A stretch of DNA of 64,000 bases from Stomoxys calcitrans. Lineage: Eukaryota > Arthropoda > Insecta > Diptera > Muscidae. The position numbers and the translations under genes were made by a program. Below the pieces are notes generated by a model. It searched no databases, was not told where the DNA came from, and saw nothing but the letters and a program-made list of their open reading frames with translations. This document shows, piece after piece, positions 1 through 9,540 of this stretch. The stretch is taken from the NCBI RefSeq assembly GCF_963082655.1, contig NC_081554.1, positions 58,197,756-58,261,755 of the forward strand, given 5' to 3'. The first letter of the stretch is position 1; each line of letters begins with the position of its first letter.

Positions 1-240
1 GAGTAGAGTAGAGTAGAGTAGAGTAGAGTAGAGTAGAGTAGAGTAGAGTAGAGTAGAGTAGAGTAGAGTAGAGTAGAGTAGAGTAGAGTAGAGTAGAGTA
101 GAGTAGAGTAGAGTAGAGTAGAGTAGAGTAGAGAAGAGTAGAGTAGAGTAGAGTAGAGTAGAGTAGAGTAGAGAAGAGTAGAGAAGAGTAGAGTAGAGTA
201 GAGTAGAGTAGAGTAGAGTAGAGTAGAGTAGAGTAGAGTA
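1..240. repeat. GAGTA pentanucleotide microsatellite
   Basis: The first 240 bases are 48 consecutive copies of GAGTA. Three copies are changed to GAGAA, at 131, 171 and 181. The array touches the left edge, so its true length is unknown. It ends sharply at 240 and passes into a Helitron-like fragment that itself contains AGAGTAGAG. The microsatellite may therefore have expanded from that short internal motif. Confidence 0.97.
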
Positions 241-535
241 AGCTCAATTAAAGGAATTTAAGAGTAGAGCACGATGCCGATATTTTTTCAGGGCTAAGTG
301 CGTGGATGGCCGCCCCACCCTACTTATACCACAAACTGGACATATTTGGGGATTATGGCAAAAAGGGGCTCAAATCTCAAATCCGTTTTATGGCCAAGTG
401 TTTCAGGGACGAACCCCCTGAACCACACATAGAGATAGATCTAACATTCAAACTTTAAAGGGCAGATCCTCCCCTTACCTTAGAAAAAACAAGAGAGTGA
501 AAGAAGGCGGAGCGGAGCGGGCCCTGTCCAGCTAG
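241..535 (+). mobile_element. Helitron-like element, 3-prime fragment
   Basis: This stretch repeats phrases seen in the larger copy at about 33.8-35.67 kb. Shared phrases include a GCCGCCCCACCC motif, CATATTTGGGGATTATGGCA-like text, GGGGCTCAAAT, and a GC-rich end with GGCGGAGCGGAGCGGGCCC. Both copies stop at CAGCTAG followed by T. Helitrons typically end in CTRR and insert before T, so CTAG at 532-535 fits. No transposase is encoded. The 5-prime part is missing or replaced by the GAGTA array. The Helitron assignment rests on the end motif and is an inference. Confidence 0.55.
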
Positions 536-568
536 TATTTAAATATACTTTCAAAGGATCAGAAAGGA

Positions 569-643
569 ATATTTCGAAGTATTGCAAAAGGATTGACAAA
601 ATTAATATACCTACTTCCATCCTTCGGTGATGGGTATAAAAAT
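569..643 (+). mobile_element. Remnant of array-element tail module (type 1)
   Basis: The sequence resembles the end of the tail module at 37.26-37.37 kb: a TTTCGA..TGACAAAATTA core, then CCATCC..TGGTGATGGGTATAAAA. It is an isolated decayed tail without an adjacent array on its left. Confidence 0.5.
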
Positions 644-1640
644 GGTTAAAACGATTTTCGATGGTTTTTCCCGATTGCCTGTGAAATGAGAAACTCTACA
701 CCTAATTGGCTAAAATTAGCAACAAAACCCTTGAACACCCCCTTTAGCCAATGTTGAAATTTAATGAGATTTCAGAAGCAACATCAAGCTAGATGGCAGT
801 CTATACTACGGACAACTTTAAATCTCACAGCCTATATTTGAATTTTAATGTTTAAAAACCATTTAAAATTAAAATCCCAAGTTTTAATCTCTAGAAACCA
901 TAAAAATGAATCATTTTTAATAACTATTGTACTTTTTTTTTGTTTAGAATAAACAAAAAGACCACAGCTATTGTTTAACATAGAAATTAAACGTCAAAAT
1001 ATCACCTACTGTTCAAATTCGAATTTACCACAAGACAAAAAAAAGAAACACAATCACAAATCGCGAAGCCAAACAAACGGCTAGAGACAAACAGACGTCA
1101 AGCTACTGTCTTGATTGACTCTTCAGGGCGAAAAAAAAACAGAATGGAGCACAAAAATAATCCTACAGCAAATATTCTGTCACAACATTACTTGGTGGAT
1201 TTTTTTTCTTGTTAACTGTTTTGGCTGGCATTGTTTGTCTCCTGCTTCTTCTTTTGGCTCTTAGCCTACAGACATTTTGAATATAGCTCTAATCTTTGGG
1301 TAAACAAAAAAGCAACACCACCACCGCAGTCAAAATATTTACAGAAAAAAACCTGAGTTCTTTGATTTGAATTCAAAATAATTTTGGTGGCTTTTTTCGC
1401 TTTCTTTCTTTATTTGGGGGAATTGCCATTGTAAGTGTGTCTTAAGCATTTATTCAAATCAAAATTTGAAACATTCAAGTATAAAACGAACAATGCAAAA
1501 AAGAAAAACTGGTTTGGCTTTAATAATTACTAAGGAGGTTCAATTGGTATTGGTCTAGAAATGGCCAAGCTGGAATAAAAAGTCAGAAATATTTTTCTAT
1601 GAAAGTCTGCAGATCATTAAAGAAATGCCTAGTAGACGCA
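644..1640. other. AT-rich non-coding DNA, nothing recognised
   Basis: There is no open frame above about 60 codons, no RNA gene and no recognised repeat. The stretch has several homopolymer runs of A and T and is typical of fly intergenic or intronic DNA. Confidence 0.6.
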
Positions 1641-1646
1641 TGCTAT

Positions 1647-1664
1647 GTTCGGAGGGGCCCAATC
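1647..1664 (+). repeat. Degenerate array-element head
   Basis: GTTCGGAGGGGCCCAATC followed by CTTGGGAACTCG and ATGGACAGTGCTAC matches the head text at 1791-1845 with several changes. The array after it is missing, and a better head follows about 145 bases downstream. Confidence 0.5.
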
Positions 1665-1770
1665 TTGGGAACTCGTTACAATGGACAGTGCTACAAATTT
1701 ACACAAACTGAAGTCATCTGAAGGGCATATGAGAACTTAACGTACAAAATTTCTGCCAAATTAGACACAA

Positions 1771-3429
1771 AACAAGTCAAAGGGAGCTAAGTTCGGCTGG
1801 GCTGAATCTTGCGAACCCACCACCATGGATTCTGCTACAACAGAACACCGCATACAAAATTCCAGTCAAATCTAACGAAAATTGCGGGTGTAAAGACTCA
1901 AGAAGTCTAGTCGGGAGTTTGGTTTCTATGGGATCTATATCAGATTATAGACCGATTTGAACCGTACTTGGCACAGTTGTTGAAAATCATATCGGAACAC
2001 CACATGCAAATTTTCAACCACATCGGATGAAAAATACGGTTTAATGGGAGCTTTATCAGGTTTTTGACCAATTTGGACGGTAGATGGCACTGTTGTTAAA
2101 AGTCATAGCAAAACATCACATGCTAAATTTCAGACAAATTGGAGAAAAACTGCGGCTTGTAAGGGCTCAAAAAGCCTAATCATGAGATCGATTTGTATGG
2201 GATCTATATCAGGTTCTTGACAGATTTGGACCGTACTTCGCAGAGTTATTGGAAGTCGTAACAGTGCACTACATGCTAAATTTCAGCCAACTCGGACAAA
2301 AAATGCGGCTTGTAAGGACACAAGAAGTCAAATCGGGAAATCGGTTCAAATGGCAGCTATATCAGGTTATAATCCGATTTGGCACACCTATAGGAAGTCA
2401 TAGCGGTATTCTATCTGCAAAATTTCAGCCAAATCAGATAAAAATTGCGGTTTATAAGGGCTCAAGAAGTCAAATCGGGAGATCGGTTTATATGAGTGCT
2501 ATATAATGTTCTTGACCGATTTGGACTGTACTTGGCACAGTTGTTGGAAGTTATTGTAAAACGCCACAAGCTAAATTTCAGCCAAATCCGACAGAAATTG
2601 CGCCATCCAGTGGCTCAAGAAGTCAAGACCCCATATCGGTTTATATGGCAGCTATATGAGGTTACGAACCGATTTGAATCATGCTCCGCACAGTTGTTGG
2701 AAATCATAGCGAAACACGTCGTGCAAAATGTCAACCAAATCGGATAAGAATCACGCCATTTAGGGGCTCAAGAAGTCAAGGGCCCAGATTGGTTTATATG
2801 GGAGCTATGTCAGGTTGTGAACCGATTTAAATCATAACCAGCACAGTTGTTGGAAATCATAACAAAACACCTCGTGCAAAAATTCAGTCAAATCGGATAA
2901 GAATTACGCCCTCTAGTGGCTGAAGAAGTCAAGACTCAAGATCGGTTTATATTGGAGCTATGTCAGCTAATGAACCGATTTGAATCATACTCAGCACAGT
3001 TATTGGAAATCTTAACAAAACGCCTCGTGCAAAATTTCAGGCAAATCCGACAGAAATTGCGCCATCCAGTGGCTCAAGAAGTCAAGACCCCAGATCGGTT
3101 TATATGGCAGCTATATCAGGTTATTGACCGATTTGAACCATACTCCGCACAGTTGTTAGAAATCATAACCAAAGACATCAAGCAAAATTTCAACCAAATC
3201 GGATAAGAATTGCGCCCTTCAGGGGCTCAAGAAGTCAAGATCCAAGATCGGCTTATACGGGAGCTATATCAGGTTATGAACCGATTTGAACCATACTTAG
3301 CGCGGTTGTTGGAAATCATAACAGAACACGTCATGCAAAATTTCAGCCAAATCGGATGGGAAATACGCCCTCTAGGGGCTCAATAAGTCAAGATCTAAGA
3401 TCGGCTTATATGCCAGCTATTTCAAAACA
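1771..3429 (+). mobile_element. Modular array element, copy 1 (type A head, 153-bp units)
   Basis: The head begins with AACAAGTCAAAGGG, then GTTCGGCTGGGCTGAATC (an imperfect dyad), then ACCCACCACCATGGAT. The array follows with the recurring core AGCTATATCAGGTT. From 2650 onward the core recurs at 2650, 2803, 2956, 3109, 3262 and 3415, which is exactly 153 bp each time. Earlier units are more eroded. Other shared blocks are GACCGATTTG, CAAAATTTCAGCCAAATC and GGCTCAAGAAGTCAAG. Several 80-96 codon open frames occur here only because the repeat lacks stops in some frames. No coding signal is otherwise visible. Confidence 0.8.
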
Positions 3430-3531
3430 TGGGCCAGTGTGGCCCATTTAAAATCCCAACCGACCTACACTAATGAGAAGTATTCGGGTCAACATTTCAA
3501 GTGGCTAGGTTTATTTCTTCGTATGTTAGAG
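3430..3531 (+). mobile_element. Tail module of array element copy 1
   Basis: Text such as CATGGGCCAGTGTGGCCCAT, ACCGACCTACACTAATGAG and CATTTCAAGTGGC parallels the tail of the copy at 37.07-37.18 kb. In both copies the next sequence is a run of CAGACGGA-type repeats. Confidence 0.7.
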
Positions 3532-3890
3532 TGCTTTCGACAGACAGACGCACGGACAGACACACGGACGGACTTACGGACAGATGTACGGTCCGACAGA
3601 TGGACGGACGGACAGACTAACAGACGGTCGGACAGACGGATGGATGGTCGGACAGACGGACGGATGGTCGTACAGACGGACGGAGAAACTGACAGTTTGA
3701 CAGACAAACGGACGGATGGACAGACGGACGGACAGACGGACGGTTGGACAGACAGACGGACATACGGACGGACGGATGGACAGACGGATGGACAGACGGA
3801 TGGACAGACGGACGGACGGATGGACAGACGAACGGACGGATGGACAGATGGACGGACGGATGGACAGACGGAAGGACGGACAGACATGGC
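3532..3890. repeat. CAGACGGA-type microsatellite, block 1
   Basis: This is a degenerate tetranucleotide and octanucleotide array built from GACA, GACG and GATG words. It sits inside the tail module between a conserved left part and the right part CATGGCTAGATCGACTTAAA. Both strands are open over more than 100 codons because the repeat has few stops. Those frames are low-complexity Thr/Asp/Arg or Ser/Val/Pro strings and are not genes. Confidence 0.92.
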
Positions 3891-3928
3891 TAGATCGACT
3901 TAAAATGTCATAAAATGTATAAAAATAT

Positions 3929-4056
3929 CAGCTGTGGTTTTCCCCTCCCAATGCTGGCACCAGTTGTGAGGTCCTACGCCATGTAAAAACTTCTCCCAAA
4001 CAGGTGTCGCACTGCGGCATGACGTTTGGACTCGAATTCAAAAAAGGAGACCCGTA
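3929..4056 (+). mobile_element. SINE fragment 1 in macrosatellite
   Basis: This matches the SINE body of the copies at 17.1 and 20.6 kb (CAGCTGTGGTTTTCCC, then ATGTAAAAACTTCTC, then GTGTCGCACTGCGGCA). The tRNA-like head is absent, and the 3-prime end is cut at the CAGACGGA junction. Confidence 0.8.
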
Positions 4057-4371
4057 CAGACGGACGGACTGACAGACGGAGAAACGGATGGTTGGACAGA
4101 CGGACGGAGAAAAGGACGGTTGGACAGACGGACGGACGGTTGGACAGACGGACGGACAGATGGACAGAGGAAGGACGGACGGATGGTTGGACAGACGGAC
4201 GGACAGACGGACGGACAGACGGACGGACAGACGGACGGACAGATGGACGGACGGACAGACGGAAGGACGGACGTACGGTCGGACAGATGGACGGACGGAC
4301 AGACAGACGGACGAACAAACGGACGCACATGGCTATATCGACTTAAAATGTCATTAAATGTATAAAAATAT

Positions 4372-4499
4372 CAGCTGTGGTTTTCCCCTCGCAATGCTGG
4401 CAACAGTTTTGAGGTACTATTCCATGTAAAAACTTCTCCCAAAAAGGTGTCGCACTGCGGCATGCCGTTTGGACTCGAATTCAAAAAAGGAGGCCCGTA
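4372..4499 (+). mobile_element. SINE fragment 2 in macrosatellite
   Basis: It has the same truncation points as fragment 1, with a few substitutions such as GGCATGCCGTTTGG. Confidence 0.8.
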
Positions 4500-4824
4500 C
4501 AGACGGACCGACGGACAGACAGACGGACGGACAGACAGACGGACGGACAGACGGACGGAGGAACGGATGGTTATAGACGGATGGACAGACGGACGGTCGG
4601 ACAGACAAACAGACGGACGGACAGATGGACGAACGGACGGTTGGACAGACGGACAGACTAACAGACGGACGAACGGACGGTTGGACAGACGGACAGAGGA
4701 AGGACGGACGGACAGACTAACAGACGGACAGTCGGAAAGACGGGTGGTCGGACAGACGGACGGACGGACAGACGGACGCACTTGGCTAGATCGACTTAAA
4801 ATGTCATAAAATGTATAAAAATAT

Positions 4825-4952
4825 CAGCTGTGGTTTTCCCATCCTAATGCTGGCAACCGTTGTGAGGAACTATGCCTTGTAAAAACTTCTCCCAAACAGG
4901 TGTCGCACTGCGGCATGCCTTTTGGATTCGAAATCAAAAAAGGAGTCCCGTA
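4825..4952 (+). mobile_element. SINE fragment 3 in macrosatellite
   Basis: It has the same truncation points as fragments 1 and 2 and diverges slightly at TTTTGGATTCGAAATC. Confidence 0.8.
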
Positions 4953-5263
4953 CAGACGGACGGACGGACAGATTAACAGACGGACGGAGGTCGGACAGAT
5001 GGACGGACGAACTAACGGATGGACGGTCGGACAGACAAACGAACGGATGGACAGACGGACGGAGGAACGGACGGTTGGACAGACGGATAGACAGACAGAC
5101 AGACGGACGGACGGTCGGACAGACGCACGGACGGGCGGACAAACTAACAGATGGACAGACGGACGGACGGACGGTCGGACAGACAAACAGACTGACGAAC
5201 GGATGGACAGACAGACGCACATGCCTAGATCGACTTAAAATGTCATAAAATGTATAAAAATAT

Positions 5264-5489
5264 CAGCTGTGGTTTTCCCCTCAAAATGCTGGCAACAGTT
5301 GTGAGGTACTATCCCATGTAAAAACTTCTCCCAAAAAGGTGTCGTACTGCGGCCTGCCGTTTAGACTCGGATTTAAAAAAGATGGCGCCTTATCATTGAC
5401 TTCAACTTTAGTTGGACTGCTCTCATTGATATGAGAGAAGATTGCCCCTGTTGCTTAGGGGAATGTTCAGAGGCAAATTTTGCAATTGT
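5264..5489 (+). mobile_element. SINE copy 4, 5-prime truncated with intact 3-prime part
   Basis: This last copy continues past the point where copies 1-3 stop. It runs through TTATCATTGACTTCAAC, GGACTGCTCTCATTGATATG and GGAATGTTCAGAGGCAAA, as in the copies at 17.1 and 20.6 kb. It is therefore likely the original insertion from which the macrosatellite grew. The tRNA-like promoter region is missing. Confidence 0.8.
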
Positions 5490-5633
5490 TTTGACATGAC
5501 TATCGACCCAAGTCTAACCCTGCAGGATTATCAACTTTTGGAAGATTATCAAGGGAAAAACTGACGTGTAATGTATTTTATTTCAATCTACCAACTCGAC
5601 ATTAACTAAAATTTTTACGCCAAAAATCATATA

Positions 5634-5870
5634 TTGCGTTGCCCAAAAAGTAATTGCGGATTTTTTAAAAGAAAGTAAATGCATTTTTAATAAAACTTAG
5701 AATGAACTTTAATCAAATATACTTTTTTAACACTTTTTTTCTAAAGCAAGCTAAAATGAACAGCTGATAACTGACAGAAGAAAGAATGCAATTACAGAGT
5801 CACAAGCTGTGAAAAAATTTGTTAACGCCGACTATATGAAAAATCCGCAATTACTTTTTGGGCAACCCAA
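5634..5870 (-). mobile_element. Mariner-type MITE, copy 1
   Basis: This 237-bp element has terminal inverted repeats of the form TTGGGTTGCCCAAAAAGTAA (left end here reads TTGCGTTGCCC) continuing into TTGCGGATTTTT. It is flanked by TA on both sides. Tc1/mariner elements duplicate TA on insertion. The inner terminal text AAAAGTAATTGCGG is also shared by known mariner MITEs such as human MADE1. There is no transposase frame. Three further near-identical copies lie at 18.1, 20.1 and 33.4 kb; this one is in the opposite orientation to them. Confidence 0.88.
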
Positions 5871-5872
5871 TA

Positions 5873-6660
5873 ATCAGGCAATCTTTAAGTCAAAAAGTCA
5901 GTTAACACAAGAAATTCGCTCAGTGAAAAAGTCAAAATAAGCCATTAGCTCAAAGAAAACTAATTCTATATACAAATTCCAAGCCTTTCCCCACATCCCT
6001 ATCTTCTCCCTAAGACATAGACACTGGCGGCAAATCATACAAATTCTGCCGACTCTATGGGATGGCGTGTGGCCCACATTATCTGGGAGCTCATTAGGCT
6101 ACAACAAACAAATTATCAAGTTTTCTTTTCACTTTCGCCGCATCCAAGGGGTGCAGAAAGCTCCGACAATATCAATAAGAGGAAGAAAGGACTGAATGGA
6201 GACAAAGGAGAAGGACGGACAGAGCATAAAAACGAAGCAAATGAAATATCAACAGTGCAACACTGAGAACAGTGTTGTCAACACAAAATTAATGCAGAAG
6301 AGAAGGAAACAAAACCATGAAGGAAAAGTTACACAAAAAAAAAAACACACACACACAAGCTCAGAAACTGGCAGAAGGAAAATAAAGTCATAAGGAGAAT
6401 TTTGTCGCCGTATTTCATAGGCGAATAATGGAAAGTAGGCCACGTAGAAATGTATGCCAAACAAAAACTCACACATAAACACACAAACACACACACACAC
6501 AGGCAAAGCCATACACCCAAACTAAAATCCAGTGATGTTGGGGTGATAGAACGGAAGGGACAAAAGCACACTTTTTCCAAAATTAAAATAGAAAATTCTG
6601 TAGAAAAAAATTAAAAATCTTCAATTATGAAAACAAAGACATGAGCACGTGATTTTCTGT
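5873..6660. other. Non-coding DNA with CA microsatellites
   Basis: The only notable features are a short CA run near 6343-6357 and another near 6481-6501. Short open frames here (60-87 codons) run through the CA tracts and have no recognisable protein features. Confidence 0.6.
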
Positions 6661-6935
6661 AAAGTTTTTTGTTAAGTCTTTTTTTAAGAAAAAATTTTCA
6701 TGAATATTTCAAAAAAAAATCTCAAAAAAAATTCTCCAAAAATAAAAAAAAATCCTGAGATTTTCTCAAAAAACAATTTCGGTGAAATTTCCTTCAAAGA
6801 AAAAAATTTCAATGAATTTTTTTCCTTAAGAAAAAAAATTTCCATACAATTTTTTAAGAAGACATTTTCTCCAGAGAAAAATTTCCCTAAAAGTTTACCC
6901 AAAGGCAAAATTTCCCTAAAATGTAGTCTTCACAC
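6661..6935. repeat. AT-rich degenerate minisatellite
   Basis: Words such as AAATTTC, AAAAAATTTC and TTTCCCTAAAA recur irregularly about every 30 bases. It looks like a decayed relative of the 29-31 bp satellites elsewhere in the window. Confidence 0.5.
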
Positions 6936-6938
6936 CTA

Positions 6939-7252
6939 GTTTTACATTAACCTCTTATCTCAAAGTCCTGACACTCTCAAAAGAACACCCTTTCTCTTTA
7001 ACTACCATTAAGTACAGAAATAATGTTGAGAATGACAAGAGGTGCGAAGGGTACCATCACCAGGGCACAGACATCATCAGTAACACACAGAGTATCATCC
7101 AAAAAACAAAAAAAAGGAAAGCCTACGAAAAAAAAAGACTTTCTCTGATGTTGGCGGTGCTGTTGTAGGCAATAATGTTGGCCCTGTTCAAAACGAGTAA
7201 AAGGATGCTTGAGTTTGGTTAGAAACGAGAGGCAAGAAGCCTCTCGTTTCTA
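6939..7252 (+). repeat. Long direct repeat, left copy (314 bp) ending in hairpin
   Basis: It begins GTTTTACATTAACCTC and is nearly identical to 7991-8295, differing by a handful of substitutions and A-run length changes. It ends in a perfect 14-bp stem (7220-7233 with 7239-7252) around the loop AAGAA. The two copies flank an inverted array element. It has no LTR features (no TG..CA ends, no primer site), so I do not call it a retrotransposon. Confidence 0.8.
7220..7252. repeat. Perfect 14-bp hairpin
   Basis: TAGAAACGAGAGGC pairs with GCCTCTCGTTTCTA across AAGAA. The right-hand copy of the direct repeat keeps only a 10-bp stem at 8271-8295. Confidence 0.9.
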
Positions 7253-7990
7253 GTCCTCCGTCAATTTGGCTCAGATCGGTCTAGATTTGGATATAGCTGC
7301 CATATAGACCGATCCTCCGATTTGGGGTCTTAGGCCAATAAAAGCCACATTTATTATCCGATTTTGCTGAAATTTGGGACAGTGAGTTGTGTTAGGCCAT
7401 TCGACACTCTCCGTTAATATGGCTCAGATCGATTCAGATTTGGATATAGCTGCCATATAGACCGATCCTCAAATTTAGGGTCTTAGGCCCATTAAAGCCA
7501 CATTTATTAGCCGATTTTGCTATGATTTGAGACAGTGCGTTGTGTTAGGCCCTACAACGTCCATCGTCAATTTGGCTCAGATCGGTTCACATTTGAATAT
7601 AGCTGCCATATAGACCGTTCCTCCGATTTGTGGTCTTAGGCCCATAAAACACGCATTTATTGTCCGATGTGGCCGAAATTTGGGACAGTGAGTAAAGTTA
7701 AGCCCCTTGACATATTTCTGCATTATCGCACTGATCGATCCAGATTTGGATATAGCTGCCATATAGACCGATTTCTCGGTTTTAGGTTTTGGGGCCATAA
7801 AAAGCGCATTTATTGTCCGATGTTGCCGAAAATTGGGACAAAGAGTTAAGTTAAGCCCGTCCACATATTTCTACTATGGGACATAAGTTATGAGTTTTGC
7901 ACCGGATTTTGACGAAAGGTGGTTTACATATATAGCCGAGGTGGTGGGTATCCAAAGTTCGGCCCGGCCGAACTTTACGCCTTTTTAATT
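7253..7990 (-). mobile_element. Modular array element, inverted copy with type A head
   Basis: The array core (AGCTGCCATATAGACCGAT on this strand) starts at 7295, 7448, 7601 and 7754, exactly 153 bp apart. The head at the right end contains a perfect dyad at 7955-7975 (AAGTTCGGCC, C, GGCCGAACTT), next to GGTGGTGGGTATCC. No tail module is visible at the left end. The element lies between the two long direct repeats. Confidence 0.82.
7955..7975. repeat. GC-rich perfect dyad of array-element head
   Basis: AAGTTCGGCC and GGCCGAACTT are a perfect 10-bp inverted repeat around a single C, in otherwise AT-rich DNA. It is the best preserved of the head palindromes (compare 35802-35816 and 63300-63318). 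Confidence 0.95.
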
Positions 7991-8295
7991 GTTTTACATT
8001 AACCTCTTATCTCAAAGTCCTGACACTCTTAAAGGAACACCCTTTTTCTTTAACTACCATTAAGTACAGAAATAATGTTGAGAACGACAAGAGGTGCGAA
8101 GGGTACCATCACCAGGGCACAGACATCATCAGTAACACACAGAGTACCATCCAAAAAAAAAAGGAAAGCCTACGAAAAAAAAAGACTTTCTCTGATGTTG
8201 GCGGTGCTGGTGTATGCAATAATGTTGGCCCTGTTCAAAACGAGTAAAAGGATGCTTGAGTTTGGTTAGAAACGAGAGGCAAGAAGCCTCTCGTT
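7991..8295 (+). repeat. Long direct repeat, right copy (305 bp)
   Basis: This is the near-identical partner of 6939-7252. It ends in AACGAGAGGC, AAGAA, GCCTCTCGTT, a 10-bp stem. A 64-codon open frame inside it is not supported as a gene. Confidence 0.8.
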
Positions 8296-9540
8296 CGAAT
8301 GCATAAATATGTGTGTATGTGTGTGTGTGCTACAATAGACGTCTAGGATAACATAATTCAGTAAAACATCAAGGTATGCCCGACCAGGCTAAAGCCCCCT
8401 TCATACCCCAGTCAGTCAGCCATTATAGGCTGAACTCTATGCACGATTTCTAAGAAATTCGTATGGCCCAGATCGTGTTAAAAGCATATCTTCACCCCCC
8501 CAAAAACAGGCAGGATACAAGAAAACAAAAAACGAATAGGCCGGGAGTTTAAAGAGAGACGACTTCAGCTTACGTACGAACATTGATAGTGTAGGTTTTT
8601 CTATTCTCGTTGACGTTCCGGCGATGTTTTGTGCTTCTTCAATGTGTGTGTGTTGGAAACTGTGCAGACACTTTGACCAAGTTAGTGGGGGCGAAAGGAT
8701 GTGGTGCTGGGATGTGTGTGTGTGTGTGTGTGGGTGGGTGAATGTGCCTCTGCCAAAATGAGGTCAACCCCGGCATTGATGCTGATGACGTTGTAGATTG
8801 GAGAATAATGAATGGTTTCATTCGGGCTTTGTTGCCTGCAATGTAGAACACGAAAACACAGCCAGGACAATGGATTGTCCATAGCCATACTCCCACACAC
8901 ACACACACACACAAACACCCACCCAGCAGAACATTGTTCTCACAACATCACATTCATTTGGCAGTGAGGCTTTTCCTTTTCTTTCTTCTCATTGTTGGTA
9001 TCCATGAAGACATACAGTGCAGACAGTTAGGATGGCATTTGGCCACATAACTTCATTGATTGTTCCCTTCTACGTACGTAGTTACATTGCATTCGAACAA
9101 TGGCAAAGAGAGAAAATATATAGACCAGAAATTTTTGAAAATGTAGCCTCAATTTTTATAATACCATCATGAGGCCACCAATGCCACATCGTCGTTTATG
9201 GTGTTCTTGATTCTGATGTCGACCACAACATGTTGGTTGATGTGACTTTACACTAGCTAAGCATTTGAAAAGCCTTTAAGGATATGTGTTTGGAAGAGTT
9301 GGTTCCATTTCTTGGCAGCAAATGTCATTTGAAAAGGTATTGAGGATATTTTTATCATTTTATGGTTGCATGATTTTGGATCAAGTGTAACGCTAGGATT
9401 TTCCAATTTGAGAAAAGCAAAAACTCAATAAACCAATGGTGACATAATGGGAAAAAATTAAAAACGCTTCTATACATTGAGAAAGAGTACCAATACCATT
9501 GTCTGCCTTGGGAAAGGTCACAAACACTCAAAACGAGCAA
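8296..9540. other. Non-coding DNA with GT/CA microsatellites
   Basis: Short GT runs lie near 8310-8330 and 8713-8733, and a CA run near 8893-8912. Nothing else is recognised. Open frames of 64-91 codons overlap the GT and CA tracts. Confidence 0.6.

Larger units (their letters stand above)
3886..5263 (+). repeat. Composite macrosatellite (tail + SINE fragment + CAGACGGA array)
   Basis: A unit of about 440-453 bp is repeated three times. Each unit has the tail text GGCTAGATCGACTTAAAATG, then a 5-prime truncated SINE fragment of about 128 bp, then about 250-300 bp of CAGACGGA-type repeats. SINE fragments start at 3929, 4372 and 4825, with a fourth at 5264, giving spacings of 443, 453 and 439 bp. 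The first three SINE fragments all stop at the same point (CCCGTA joined to CAGACGG). The units therefore arose by tandem duplication of one composite, not by separate insertions. Confidence 0.85.

Noticed and set aside
3439..5248. Overlapping open frames of 80-154 codons on both strands
   Set aside because: They translate the CAGACGGA-type microsatellite into Thr/Asp/Gly/Arg or Ser/Val/Pro strings, are open in several frames at once and have no conserved domain.
7220..7252. Bacterial-type intrinsic terminator or bacterial contamination
   Set aside because: The hairpin lacks a following T run, and the surrounding DNA is clearly fly-type repeat sequence.
6939..8295. LTR retrotransposon formed by the 314/305 bp direct repeats
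   Set aside because: There are no TG..CA ends, primer-binding site or polypurine tract, and the interior is a known dispersed array element in inverted orientation.
8713..8912. Large inverted repeat between GT and CA microsatellites
   Set aside because: Beyond the simple GT/CA runs the flanks do not pair. The GGGTGGGTG and CACCCACCC parts lie on non-complementary sides of the runs.
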